64,000 nucleotides of DNA from Pseudoscleropodium purum (taxonomy: Eukaryota > Streptophyta > Bryopsida > Hypnales > Brachytheciaceae), in assembly GCA_963969395.1 (NCBI GenBank), contig OZ017797.1, positions 11,780,001 through 11,844,000 on the forward strand, in the 5' to 3' direction. The first letter of the stretch is position 1. Each line of letters starts with the position of its first letter. Shown piece by piece: positions 12,251 to 23,525 of the stretch. A model generated the notes under the pieces. It searched no databases, was not told the DNA's origin, and was given only the letters and a program-made list of their open reading frames with translations. Both the position numbers and the translations under genes were made by a program.

Positions 12251-12460
12251 CCGTGGCAATTGAAAGAACGAAACCAAGTACAAAATAATGCAACCTCAGG
12301 GAGGAAGAGAAAGCAGTCCAGGTACCCCCACAGAGGAAACAACCCTAGCCTATCCCTTTAAGAGGGTTACTGCTTAGCTTACCCCACAAGAGTTTCAGGT
12401 CGTTTCGCCGGTTATTTTAATTTTCCAAGTGTATGAAAACCACATCAGTGAAACTACGCT
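12240..12460 (+). repeat. Dispersed segment shared with 23070-23290
   Basis: The blocks AACGAAACCAAGTACAAA, AGAGGAAACAAC and CCTAGCCTATCCCTT occur here and at 23070-23290 in the same order. At 23 kb this segment runs straight into the upstream module of a membrane protein gene. Here it follows the GID4 flank. The order suggests an ancestral unit: GID4 tail, this segment, upstream module, gene. Confidence 0.7.
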
Positions 12461-13051
12461 ACTAGAATTTGATCACCAGCTTCAGCAATGTGACTGGACG
12501 TTGCTGATGTTACTAAGATCGATATGATTCCTGGAAGATGACATTCCACGTTTCTGCTATGTACACATAATTATATTGTCCAAAGTAATAGACGTTGCAT
12601 GTTTGCTTAAGCGTGTTCCAAAATTAAAAATTTGTATGTTTGGTGAAAAACGTTGTTGAAGCATGTACATTGCTTGCTGCTAAAATAAGTTGCTATTTCA
12701 AATTCTAGTAGCTCAAAACAACTAATATATAACCTTGTAAGTTAGCCATACATCAGAAGCTTCTCAGATGATTTTGCACTAGCTGGCAATGGGGTACAAT
12801 GCAACCAAAATCCGCGAAGCATACAGGAAGAATCACTCGCACAAGGTTCTCTGGGGCAACACTGTGCGCCGAGAGGACGGTAGGAAACCAGAGAATCCTT
12901 CACTGAAGGAGTGAAGGATTCCAATTCTCATGGATCGATCAGCTACAATGCAAAGAGGATGGATGCGTGATGATATACACATGAACGACAGACAGTGAAA
13001 AGCTTTGCCCCCGCAAGGTTCCAATCAGTATCTAAGAAGAGATCGAAATCG
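12461..13051. other. Intergenic, no gene seen
   Basis: Mixed-composition sequence with a small hairpin around 12890-12930 (GAATCCTTCACT..GTGAAGGATTC). No exon-like frame or recognisable repeat was found in it. Confidence 0.4.
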
Positions 13052-13227
13052 AAACGTGAATTTCGTTAAAGTGGTGCGATTCCAGCTCCAAAAATTGTAA
13101 CTGTAAACAGGTCCGGACGAAAAGGTCTTTACATCTAGGGTTGGCATGGATTTATATTTCAGAAAATGATGTTCTAAGAGGTGAAAGTAATGGAATACGT
13201 ACCGCCAATTTAACGAAATTGACGTTT
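13052..13227 (+). mobile_element. MITE, ATTTCGTTAAA..TGG terminal family, copy 1
   Basis: About 176 bp bounded by inverted ends containing AATTTCGTTAAA and TTTAACGAAATT, followed inward by TGG and ATTCC. Same family and size class as 17254-17435 and 24980-25162. Lies in the 3' flank of the minus-strand membrane protein gene. Diverged; target duplication not resolved. Confidence 0.6.
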
Positions 13228-13320
13228 GGAGTCCCCTAGGTCGAGGGAGCTAGATGCCTCGACCCAGGTCGCATTGCGTGACCAAGAGCAACTATCTAGA
13301 CCCAATGATCACCGTACGTT

Positions 13321-14429
13321 CTAGCTGGCTAACAGTTCCAGTAGCCCAGGAACGACCGCCTCACTGAGTGCGTCGCTGATGCCGAAATCTTGCTCCAAGT
13401 CGTTCACTGCGGAGTAGTCAATGTCCTGCTCATACTGGAGATCGTCGTCGGCATTGTTCCCGAAATCTTGCTCATAGTCGTTCACTGAGGCATAGGCATT
13501 GGCCTCCACCGGGGCCTCCACAAACTGCATGTGGAGGTCGTTGTCGGCATAGTTGCCGAAATCTTGCTGCGAGTCGTTCACTGAGACGTTGGTCTGCACA
13601 TACTGCATCTGGACGTCGTTGTTCACTGAGGCGTTGGCATTGGCCTGCGCATACTGCATCTGGGGGTCGTTGTTGGCAGGTGGAGTCCGAGTCGCCTGCA
13701 CATTCTGCCGTCTGTTTGGGGTCGGTTGCGCCTTCACCTTCTGGCCTCTGTTCGGGGGCGGCTGCCCCTGCACCTTGTGGCCCCTGTTCGGAGTCGGCTG
13801 CGCCTTCGGTCCTCTGTTCGGCGTCGGCTGCATCTGCACCTTCGGTCCTCTGTTCGGGGGCGGCTGCACCTGCACCTTAGGTCCTCTGTTCGGAGGCGGC
13901 TGCACCTCCACCCAGTTGCCTCGGCCCCGATACGACATGTTCCGAGTGACTAGAATCTGGCGGATCCACGTGCGCTCCTTCTTGACCTCGCCGTAGCGAT
14001 GGGCGTGCCAAATACAAAACCCCAGGTTGATCGGCAGGGATATCCCAGCGGTACAGACCAGCGCCACGATGTGAATGATGACTGCCTTCTCGCTCATCCC
14101 CATCACCTGCGCACCGCAGATAATTGTTACTCAGTACTGCCATTGTAATCATACTTTCCCTATCAGTGGGGCCGTTACATTTGTAGCGACCTGCGAGACT
14201 GATCGAGTTCCATTGTCTATATAGAGAGATCAGCTAGCTAGACAATCAAATGAAATTCGGTTATACAGAGTCAGCTAGTGCAAATTGAAGGCTATTGTAT
14301 ATGATAGATGCATAGTAGATCAGTGACCTAGCTGATGGAACGTACCCGTGTCCTGTTTACCAGCCTGCCGTCCCGGAACAGGAGGTCCGAAGTCTTCCAG
14401 GTACTGAGAGCATTGTAGTCGAAAACCAT
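13321..14429 (-). CDS. Unrecognised one-pass membrane protein with PPPNRG repeats (family A, long copy)
   Basis: Two exons on the minus strand, 14429-14346 and 14106-13321, with donor CGG|GTACGT and acceptor GCGCAG|GTG, phase 0; 289 residues. The N-terminus (MVFDYNALSTWKTSDLLFRD) is soluble. Residues ~36-60 (AVIIHIVALVCTAGISLPIN..) are one membrane helix followed by a basic patch. Residues ~97-163 are six imperfect 10-12-residue units such as PPPNRGPKVQVQ, and ~170-275 are acidic N/D/Q-rich repeats built around SVND..QDFG. The paralogue at 24149-24844 shares exon structure and the first ~100 residues but has only one proline unit. I recognise no known family. Conservation of intron, TATA-like motif and upstream module in two copies argues it is a real gene. 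Function unknown; a membrane-anchored, extended repeat tail is all that can be seen. Confidence 0.65.
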
Positions 14430-14504
14430 GACGTTGGATCGATGACTAATAGCCCTGAATGATCTTCTCGAGTGCACAAGCTCGTTCAGAGGCTTGTACG
14501 CACG

Positions 14505-14510
14505 TATATA
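14505..14510 (-). promoter_or_regulatory. TATA-like box of the minus-strand family A gene
   Basis: CTATATACG on the minus strand, ~76 bases upstream of the ATG at 14429. The aligned position of the 24 kb copy reads TTATATAGAG, so the motif is kept in both copies. Confidence 0.5.
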
Positions 14511-14779
14511 GCTAGCTACGCTTATCTCTTCTCATCGGAGTACTGGTAAGCATCAATGAATGACCCCGGAACGTAACTCAATGTGGGTAGAGATCGGCAC
14601 CGGTGATGCACTGGAATGCAGACTGAGGTTGAAGTTGGAATGGATTCTATCTGGGTAGCACTACTGATTGCTATCGGCTCTATGTAAACGACGCGGTCTG
14701 CAAACCGAGAAAAGTTGACTACCATGCCACTGCTGCACTGGCTCTAAACTTAGTTTTGCCAGAGTACGTAAGAACATTT

Positions 14780-15015
14780 CAAGCTGCCTTCGTACAGTAC
14801 TGGTCCAGTACGCACAGTACCTCTTTTTGCAAGTTGGAGACGATGGAGTGACGTTTAATCGGAGATTTACTGTAAACTAATATATGTAAAGCAAAGAAAT
14901 AGAGCCACTTGCTTGCTTGAATGATTAGAATACTCCAGTCGGTAAGAAAGATAAGAAAGGAGTCCGAAGTCAACAGCAATCAAGGCTGAGCTTGGTGGAG
15001 ATGCCAATCGATTGC
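14780..15015 (-). promoter_or_regulatory. Upstream module, copy 1 (for the 13.3-14.4 kb gene)
   Basis: On the minus strand this contains CTCAGCCTTGATTGCTGTTG, CTTACCGACTGGAGTATTCT, CATTCAAGCAAGCAAGTGGC and ACGTCACTCCATCG, in the same order as copies at 23334, 39201, 45712 and 50615. It lies ~350-590 bases before the ATG. Copies differ by indels that are not multiples of three, so the conserved block is unlikely to be coding. It includes ACGTCA, a bZIP (TGACGT) core, and TTGAC cores. Promoter or 5' leader; not decided. Confidence 0.6.
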
Positions 15016-15393
15016 TTACTCTGTAACGCCGCTGCGGACATTCAGGGCCTCCTGACATGAATCGGTAGATCGGTGCGTTCACCATTACCGAAATATAGAA
15101 AGTAATCTTGTGTTCCTTCTACCGAAATATAGAAAGCAATTTCACGTACTTTCTATGGTGTGGAGTACCATGATATTGGTGGAATTTAGGGGCGCATTAG
15201 GTCGAGTCTATGGTACCGCAACGAGCCTCTTGCGGAGGCGGTTTTGCCCCTAGTGTTTTACATTACAGAAAATTTGGACCCAGCAGTGGGCCGTTTGACT
15301 GCATGTAAATGTGCATATACAGGATTTTTTTTAAGAAAATTTTTTAAAAAAATATTAAAAAAAAATTATTTTCCATGATATGTGCAAGATTAG

Positions 15394-15690
15394 CATGGTT
15401 GTCATAACAGACGAGTTAGGGTCATCGGACGGGACGGACGGACAGGCAAACTGGATCGGACGGTTTTAATTTTGTAACTTGTGCAATTTTGCGGAATGAC
15501 ACGTCACCTCAAAATGCGAAATCCAGAGCGCGGACGAGATTGTCCGCGCCCAGCATGTTTCTTAATCCACATGGCATCCACGTGGCCTATTTTTCCGTTA
15601 TCAGAAAGTCAACTATGTGTTGATTGTATCAGATGGGCAGGACCTCTAACGGAAGGGCGAATCGGACGAACGTCCACTATGACAACCATG
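15394..15690 (+). mobile_element. hAT-type MITE, family 1 copy (297 bp)
   Basis: Ends are CATGGTTGTCATA and TATGACAACCATG, flanked by a perfect 8-bp target duplication AAGATTAG (15386-15393 and 15691-15698). The interior is rich in GGACGG/CCGTCC-type words and noncoding. 8-bp duplications are the hallmark of hAT transposons. Other family members: 22697, 38116 and 49679. Confidence 0.9.
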
Positions 15691-16125
15691 AAGATTAGGG
15701 GCTAAAAAACATTCCAATAAATAAATAAAAACTTTTTTAATCCCCTAGATTTGTACAATTCTAAAAAGTCCAAAATGTCCAAATTTTCTGTAATGCCCCT
15801 ATGAAAATGTAGGAACCTTTTATTTGTTGCTCAAATTCTTTTACAAATTTTGAGTTCATATTTGCAATTAGAAGCCCTATTAAGAAGAGTGTTAATGGTA
15901 AAGTTAATATGGCACAAAATATTGAAAATACGGGGTCTTTTTTTTTTACGTCTATCCTTGGTTAGACTTCTACAAGAGGCTCATTACATTACTATAGACT
16001 CAATTGACGTTTTATATCTACATGCTAGCCCATTCACCTTGAAGTCGATTGTACAAATTTAACCCTTTTGTCTTAGGAAGTTTTGCATTGTAATCTGCCT
16101 TCTAATAAGTCCTTTTGGTTTTTTT

Positions 16126-16413
16126 CCTAGTTGTCATAATGAACAGTATATTACTGTTTCACGGACGAATCAGACCGATTTGGGCTGATCGGCTGTCAAC
16201 TTTGAAGCTCTGTAACTTTTTCAAAAAAGTTGAATTGGGCATATGAGATGTTTTTCGGCATCTACAGTTTTTATAGATGCCGAAAAACATCTCATATGCC
16301 CAATTTGGATACTTTTTGCAAAAATTACAGGGCTCCGAAATTGGCAGCCGGTCAATCCAAATCGGTCCGATTCGTCCGTGAACAGTAATATGCTATCCAT
16401 TATGACAACTAGG
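16126..16413 (+). mobile_element. hAT-type foldback MITE, family 2 copy (288 bp)
   Basis: Ends CCTAGTTGTCATAATG and its reverse complement; almost the whole element is one palindrome, centred near GATGCCGAAAAACATC. Flanking 8-mers GTTTTTTT (16118-16125) and GTTCTTTT (16414-16421) are a target duplication with one mismatch. A sister copy is at 21688-21976. Confidence 0.85.
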
Positions 16414-16494
16414 GTTCTTTTAAGTAGAATGATGATTCACATTATCAAGGTTCCGAGTATACAATTCTTGTATTATATGTAGGGGGCATCGGCA

Positions 16495-16975
16495 TTAAGA
16501 AGGCTTATAAGATGACTTTTGTAAAAATTATATAAAATAAAAAAGGCCAAAAGTTAGGTGAAGACCAAATTAAAAATAATAAAATGTAGAAAATGTTGGG
16601 TTTCATACATATTAGAAAAAAAACTCACAATATATATGAAGAATGGAAATACTTAAGCATAGTTTTAAAAAATTTATTCAAAAAGTTTCCTCCAATTAAA
16701 ATTAAATTTTTATTAGAAAACTGTCAAAGTTGGATAGCTCAGCCTATAATACATGTATTAAAAAAACTCATATATTAGGTTTTTAATGCTATTATTGTCT
16801 TCAAAAATACTCATTTTATATATGTAATTACATTTTTGGATTCCTTGTTGAAAGGGCTACAAGAATTTTCTACATGAAAACAAATTATATCACTTAAAAT
16901 TGGATTAAAATGCATTATAAGAAATTAGAACCAAGGCCATATAATATTGGAGTTGCATACCCAAGATCAAGGTGA
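16495..16975 (+). repeat. AT-rich dispersed repeat shared with 21185-22690
   Basis: Blocks such as AGACCAAATTAAAAATAA, CATACATATTAGAAAAAAAA and AATGCATTATAAG recur in order at 21185-21460 and 22495-22690, where the copy is split by about 1 kb of inserted DNA that includes a family 2 MITE. Short open frames in it are low-complexity and not conserved. Confidence 0.65.
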
Positions 16976-18690
16976 TTAATTCATGTGTCCTTTCAAAGCT
17001 AGGAGTCTTGTCTTGGGCCTTTGTGTCCAAAAGGTTTTATGTTAGACATCCAATGTTATGTACAATGGAGTACAATAATATTTCAAATTGCCTATTATTC
17101 TATTCAAAGAATTTTGCATAATATTGAAAATAATTGGTATTTCTTGTCTTCCAAAATTAATATTCAATTTTTATGCAATCTCAATTAAGCATACCAAATT
17201 TAAATTTTAAAAAGAAAATTCAATTTGGTGAATTGTTTCATTTAATAGTCATGAATGGATATTTCATTAAAATGGTGGTATTCCACTAATTTGGCACTTT
17301 TCGGTTCAAGACGTGCATTCTAAATTGTATGCATGTCCTAGATTTCAAAATTTGAGGGTCTAAAATCTATACTTGTCCTAAAAAATTCATGGAAAAATGC
17401 CAAAGGAATGCCGCCATTTTAACGAAATATCTGTTTATGGTTTTGTATATCAATAATTGGTTGAAAAACATTGATGATGAATCTTTTTAAATTGATTACA
17501 AAAATGTGTAGAAAACATTCATATATGCACATCTTTCATGTTAAAAAAACATCCCATTGAGTAACAAAAATACGATCTATTACAAATTCAATGTATGGTG
17601 TCTTATGATCAAATTTTATGAAATAAATATCTTTATCTTTTAACTAAATTTTGGCAAAATAATTGTACAATTTGAATGCTCAAAGGTACAAAATTAGTCA
17701 CATTGTATAAGTCAAATAGCAAAATCTTGTGAAATATATAGAGGAATCCATTTTATAAAATTTGATGATCAAATGTTGTCATTTTAGGTAGTTTTGGGTC
17801 ACTAGACGGGACAGACAAGTAGAGAGACTAGTAATTGGACAACTTTAAGGATTTAGGATTTAGAGCTTTGAACTTTACTATAATTTAAGGTAAACTAAGG
17901 TAAGCTACCATAATTTTAAGATAAGTTAATAATTTTGATTTTAAGTTAAATTAATTAGTGTGATTTTAAGGTAAGTTATCCTGATTTAAGGTAATTCAAG
18001 TATTTTTAAGATAAGTCCACTTTGGATTTTTTACCTTCATATAAAGTCAACTACATGTTGACTATATTGAATAGGCAAATTGGACATGCATTAGTTTGTT
18101 TGTCCAATGTGACAAACTTGGTTTTATCATATCATACATTGGCACTTCATATAAAACATTCATATGGAAATCTTTCCTACATACCTGCGCAATTAAGTTA
18201 AAAAGATTCATCACCAATGTTTTTCAATCAATTATCACGTAAAACCACCATATGTTAAATTAGGCTATTTGTTTTATTTGTTTGTTTTGTTTTATTTCAA
18301 TGTTTATTTCAATGTTTATTTGTTCTATTGAGATATCTAGAACGACGTGTGCCTTGGTTGCATTCTTCATATCTTTGGAAAATCCTCAATGAAGAAGAGT
18401 GCATGGGCTTTGTTTTGTAGTGTTTCAACATAGGGTGTGAAAGTTATAGAATTTCAAATTTTTTTATGAATTAATAAACTAGAAAATTATAACTTTTACT
18501 TATATTTTGATTGTGGCAACAACACAAGGCACACTAGTGTATTAAATATTAAATGAAAAATTTAGCTAAAGTGAAGTTTTGCTTTTTTTGAAACTGAAAT
18601 TTGGTATGCTTGATTGCAATTGTGTAAGAATTGAATGTTCATTAAGGAAGACATGAAATGCCCATTGTATTCAATATTGTGCAAAATTAT
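16976..18690. other. AT-rich region without a recognisable gene
   Basis: Contains a short GID4-flank match near 17030-17090 (TTATGTTAGACATCCAATGT), a MITE at 17254, and long AT-rich stretches. The GID4-flank match resumes at ~18700, so about 1.6 kb of this region is likely inserted DNA. No coding exon recognised. Confidence 0.5.
17254..17435 (-). mobile_element. MITE, GATATTTCATTAAAATGG family, copy 2 (182 bp)
   Basis: Left end GGATATTTCATTAAAATGG and right end CCATTTTAACGAAATATC are inverted. The interior contains the same words as the 24980 copy in reverse orientation (for example TTTTCGGTTCAAGACGTGCA against its complement). Noncoding. Confidence 0.7.
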
Positions 18691-18699
18691 CTTTTAAAT

Positions 18700-19850
18700 G
18701 ACACAATAGGCAATTTGAAATATCATTGTTCCTTGATGTTTAGCAATCTATCATGTTGTGTAGTATCTTTGTTCACATATACAGACAAGTGGAAGTACTT
18801 GACTAATGATTTTTGTAATTTTAGTGAATGTATGTTGAACTGTTGAATTATTGTCTTTTTGTTTTTTTCAAACAAGCATGTTCAAGAAACACATTGCAAG
18901 GGCTTTCTTGTCAGGACTAATTTCACACAAAAGTAAAGAACGAGTTGTCACTAGGTATTGAACTTGCAACCATGCCATTTGACTTGAGTACCTCACCACC
19001 ACATCACTCGATAGTTTAGGGTCATCTTAGACCACAACTCTCAAGTTTGAGTTCAATCTCGGGCCTCTTTCAAAGTCTATGCATGGTGCACATTGTGTAA
19101 CTATTTGCAATGTTGACATCATCTTGATGATTGTTGAAATTTGTTGTAATAATTAAACCATGAGTTTTGTTTTTCCCTTTTGCCTTTTTCTTGTTCATTT
19201 ATACTTTTACAACCACAACTCTCACAATGTTCACAAATGAAGTTCAAAATCACCATACTAGCTAGACATTGAGGTAACTACACCTTCACTCTCAATAGCC
19301 TAAGGTAAGAGCTCTATAAATTGACCATTGAAGAGCTTGAATTGATTTTGGGGGAGGTGAAACTTCTTCAAATATTTTTTAGTAAATTTTCCTTGAAAGA
19401 CAAGTAGAATTGGCATCTAACCCAAGTCGTTTCATATTTTTTTGAAGCCCTGTAGAATAAATAATGAAATTTTGAAGCTGCAGTGGCAAATGACTTTAAT
19501 AGCATCCACCTCCTAAAAGGTACACTGTTTGTATATGGCTGAAGGCTAAAAAAAAGCAACATGTACATGTAGTGTACATTTAAGGAGGTGGATGCTCTTG
19601 GAATCTGTGCGCTTTTAGAACCTCCTACCTTAGTATATTTAGTCTTTGAGGCAGTATATTATGTTGACCTTAATTTACAATCTCTGAAGATAAATTCAAA
19701 TTATTGGGTGACTTTTACTGCAACAGTCCTACTTTCAGTTTCAGTGGGGGTGCCATTCCTCAAACCTTTGTTACATTACAGACGCCATTTCTTTTGTAAT
19801 TCTTGGAGCTTAATTGGATTTCTGGGGCAGTTTAAGTAGTAGAGATTGCC
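18700..19850 (+). repeat. Second copy of the GID4 3' flank
   Basis: Aligns with 11290-12180: AGTATCTTTG..CATAT.CAGACAAG, GTTTGAGTTCAATCTC, TCTTGATGATTGTTGAAATT and CTCTGAAGATAAATTCAAAT all occur in order. It lacks a detectable GID4 last exon. It holds an extra ~140 bp near 18870-19020 and a MITE at 19302. Confidence 0.75.
19302..19631 (+). mobile_element. MITE, AAGGTAGGAG family, copy 1
   Basis: Ends TAAGGTAAGAG and CTCCTACCTTA are inverted and enclose DNA absent from the 25.5 kb paralogous flank. Interior words such as AGACAAGTAGAATTGGCATC match, in reverse, the element at 62161-62574. It sits at the same point of the GID4-flank unit where the 12 kb copy carries a different MITE (11641-12046). 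A 3-bp TTA-like target is likely. Confidence 0.6.
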
Positions 19851-21184
19851 ACTTGAAGCACCGGAAAATAGGGTTAATAAGCTTAAAATCTCCATTCCTC
19901 AAATATTTAGCATGTTTCAGTAGGTCCTTTAACTCAGCATATTCCACTCAATTTTGAATTGTCGTAAATGAGTGGTGGTAAGTTTTGTAAAATATGAAGT
20001 GATTTAATGTATAGCTGTTTCTCTTAACTTCTTTTCATTGATACTAGTGTGCCTTGGGCCATAGCCACAGCCAAATTCAGATTGCATGGGCTAAACCATC
20101 TAAGACATGTATAGATTTTAGACCACACAGTTTAAATTGTAAAAGTGCCAATGAAAATTATGGAGTGACTACCATTTTAACAAAATTTGCCATAATTGTA
20201 GAATAAGTGCCTATTAATTATATTATGAATATCCATGTGATTGATTCCCCCAAAACTATATGATTATATAATTATATAATACTATAATAGAGTAAGGAAG
20301 GACTTTTCAATTACAATTTGAGCACTTCAAATTTAATATAGTATCTAAAAGTAAAATATTAGAACATCTTATTTAATGTCCGCAAGATCAACCCAAATGC
20401 TGATCATGACAAAATAAAAAATGTATACATTATTCATATACAACTATAGGGCCCTATACATACTACTTTAGAAATTCATTGTTTAAAATTTTTATTTGAA
20501 TAAATCAACAATTTATTATCAATCAATTAATTTATTAAAAAAATTCACTAATTTATGTGTAGGATTTAATCATTGTGACATGTGTGTGCAGATTTATGTT
20601 TCAAAACACCTAGAGAGGTGCCAAAGTATTTGAATACTATTATTTTGACGAAATTAATGTTTAGGGAGAAGGTGCTAAGAGCCTTAATTCTAATTTCTAA
20701 AAAGCAAATTTGCCCATTTGAAGTGAATCATAGAGGACATAACTAATTCACTATTTAGGATCATATTTCAATCAATAAAAATTTTCAATATGCTAAAATG
20801 AATTTTCATCTTCTTTATCAATGAACTTTGAAAATTTTAAACTTGTGTTGAAAGTGGTTTTTTTCACTAATAAGTTTGATTAAATTCTTTGAATTTATTT
20901 TATGTAAGTGTGTTACTTGTACTACACCTTGCGTCCTTGTTGAAAAATTTGTTGAAAAAAAATCTAATTTGTCATATAGTTATTTTAATTTTAATTTTGG
21001 AACAAAGAAAGGGAACAACCATTATGACAAATTTTGTTAAAATAGCAATCATTTAGCAACTTTGGCAATTTTACAATTTAGAGCTTGCGGTATGAAATCC
21101 ATACCTATCCTAAATGGTTTAAATTGCGCCCAATTATGCAACTCTTGTATTATATGTTGGAGTCATTGACTTTAAAAGGCTTAG
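19851..21184. other. AT-rich repeats, no gene seen
   Basis: Includes a short repeat near 20590-20690 (CACCTAGAGAGGTGCCAAAG.. GGTGCTAAGAGCC) that recurs near 33225-33330 and 44235-44350, and fragments related to the 17254/24980 MITE family near 20085-20200. No exon-like frame. Confidence 0.45.
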
Positions 21185-21687
21185 AAAATGGCTTTAGTAA
21201 AAATTATATCAAATTAAAAAGACCAAAAAGTTGGATAAAGACCAAATTAAAAATAAATTAAATGTAGAAAATGTTGGATTCCATACATATTAGAAAAAAA
21301 ACTCACAAAATATATGATGAATTGAAACACCTATGCATAGTTTTAAAAAATTTATACAAAAAATTCCCTCCAATTAAAATGGAATTTTTGTTAGAAAGCT
21401 CTAAAAGTTGGATAGCTTGGCTTCTAATACATGTATTAAAAAATTTCTATTTGGGTGAGTGCAAGAAAAACCAACCATTTTGAGTAGCTATTTCTATAGT
21501 ACTCATGATTTTCTTGGGACTACTTTCTAATTAATAAATAAATAAATTTAATATAAAATATATATAATGTATACACTTTTGCAAAGAATGTACTACCTAA
21601 GAAGGAAAAGCATTGAAAAATTCTTTAAGTAGGACAACTTATAAAGTGCAAAATCTCATTTTATTTAGTGAAATAGGTACTTTGATG

Positions 21688-21976
21688 CCTAGTTGTCATA
21701 ATGAACAGCATATTACTGTTCACGGACGATTCAGACTGATTTGGGCTGACCAGCTATCAACTTTGGAGCCCTATAACTTTTGCAAAGAGTATCCAAATTG
21801 GGCATATGAGATGTTTTTCGGCATCTAAAAAAATTGTAGATGTCAAAAAAAATCTCATATATCCAATTTGGGTACTTTTTGCAAAAGTTACAGGGCTCTA
21901 AAGTTGACAGTCGGTCAGCCCAAATCGGTTTAATTCGTCCGTGAACAGTAATATGTTGTCCATTATGACAACTAGG
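21688..21976 (+). mobile_element. hAT-type foldback MITE, family 2 copy (289 bp)
   Basis: Ends CCTAGTTGTCATAATG and reverse complement, with a perfect 8-bp target duplication CTTTGATG (21680-21687 and 21977-21984). Near-complete palindrome with ~140-bp arms around GATGTTTTTCGGCATC. It is inserted into the AT-rich repeat that also occurs at 16.5 kb. Confidence 0.9.
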
Positions 21977-22696
21977 CTTTGATGTTTTAATTTGTACAAA
22001 ATAAGGAAAACAATTTTCAAAAAAATTATAATTTGACCATTTGAAAAGACTTCATGGTAAAGAGATTTTACCAAAAGAACCATCTTAAAACCATTTTCAA
22101 TGTTTAGAATTATGCACATAAGAGGAGCCCTATTTGCATGAATGTAGATGACATAAAATAATATTTTTTTAAATTCTTTTTGGTGGCTACATGCCTTTCT
22201 AGAGTAGGAATAGCCCACACAAATTCAACTCTAAATAATTAATTTTAGATAGTCTCTAACACTAAAACTCCCTAAATTGCAAAGTGTGACAAATTAACTA
22301 AATTTAAATATAAAATGATTTTGAAAGTTTCTAAAAGATAAATTTTCTAATAATTGTCATTCACTCATCATTAAAAAAAAGTTCAAGTACATCAGCTTCA
22401 ATCTACAATTTAAGTTATAGCTAGTGACAACTTTAAAAATTCAAGTATGATACAAAATAGTATTGATCTTTATTGCATTCACCCATAATTAGTTTTTCCA
22501 TATTTTTATTGTCCTCAAACCTACTCATTTTGTATATATCTTTATATTATTGAATTCCTTGCTGAAATTTAAAAGGGCTACAAAAATTATCTAGATTAAA
22601 TCAAATTATATTCCTTGAGATTGGACTAAAATGCATTATAAGTGATTATAACCAGGACCATATAACATGGAAGTTGCAAAGCCGGAAAACTGCATG

Positions 22697-22973
22697 CATG
22701 GTTGTCATAGAGGACGGACGTCCGGTTCACTTGTTCATTAGAGGTCCCGCCCGTCCGATACAGTCAACACATAGTTGACTTTCTGATAACGGAAAAATAG
22801 GCCACGTGGATGCCATGTGGATTAAAGAACATGTTGGGCGCGGACGAGATCGTCAGGGCGCGGACGAGGTGACGTGTCATTCCGCAAAATTGCACAAGTT
22901 ACAAAATTAAAGCCGTCCGGACCGTCTGTCCGTCCGGTCCGATGACCCTAACTCGCCCATTATGACAACCATG
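22697..22973 (-). mobile_element. hAT-type MITE, family 1 copy (277 bp)
   Basis: CATGGTTGTCATA and TATGACAACCATG ends; perfect 8-bp target duplication ACTGCATG (22689-22696 and 22974-22981). The interior is in the orientation opposite to 15394, for example GTCAACACATAGTTGACTTT here. Confidence 0.9.
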
Positions 22974-23333
22974 ACTGCATGGTCTGAAATCTATACTTGT
23001 CCTAAATGGTTTAGACTATGTGGGCTAAAAAATGGCATATGGAATATCGTCATTTTTACAAAATTCGCCATCATTGCAATTGAAAAACGAAACCAAGTAC
23101 AAATGCAATCACAATTGTAAATTGGAAAAGGACCTAGTCAGGTAGCCCCAGAGAGGAAACAACCGAGGCCCAACACGGCACTCCTAGCCTATCCCTTCAA
23201 AATGGTTACTTATGCTGATACCCCGCAAGAATTTCAGGTCGGTTCGCTGATAGATCCACTGGTTATTTAAATTCTCCAAGAGCATGAAAACTTAATTACG
23301 ATCTATCCACATGCAAACTGTAGTCTCTAGAAT

Positions 23334-23525
23334 TATCAAGCAATTGGCATCTCCACCTCGCTCAGCCTTGATTCCTGTTGACTTCGGGCTCACATTCTTA
23401 CCGACTGGAGTATTCTACTCATTCAAGCAAGGCAAGTGGCTCTATTTCCTTGCGTTACAGATACAGGTTGTTATAAATCTCCTACTGAACGTCACTCCAT
23501 TGTCTGCAAGTTGCGAAAAAAATTA
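23334..23525 (+). promoter_or_regulatory. Upstream module, copy 2 (for the 24.1 kb gene)
   Basis: Carries CTCAGCCTTGATTCCTGTTG, CTTACCGACTGGAGTATTCT, CATTCAAGCAAGGCAAGTGG and GAACGTCACTCCATTG. It lies ~620-815 bases upstream of the translation start. A further ~320 bp (23810-24130), including AGTTACGTTCCGGGTCATTC and GATGAGAAGAGATAA, also aligns with the 14 kb gene's 5' flank. TATATAG at 24031-24037 is the likely TATA box. Confidence 0.6.

Noticed and set aside
13553..13996. Plus-strand open frames rich in C/G/A repeats over the family A gene
   Set aside because: They are other-frame readings of the PPPNRG minisatellite; the minus frame has the conserved intron, helix and paralogue.
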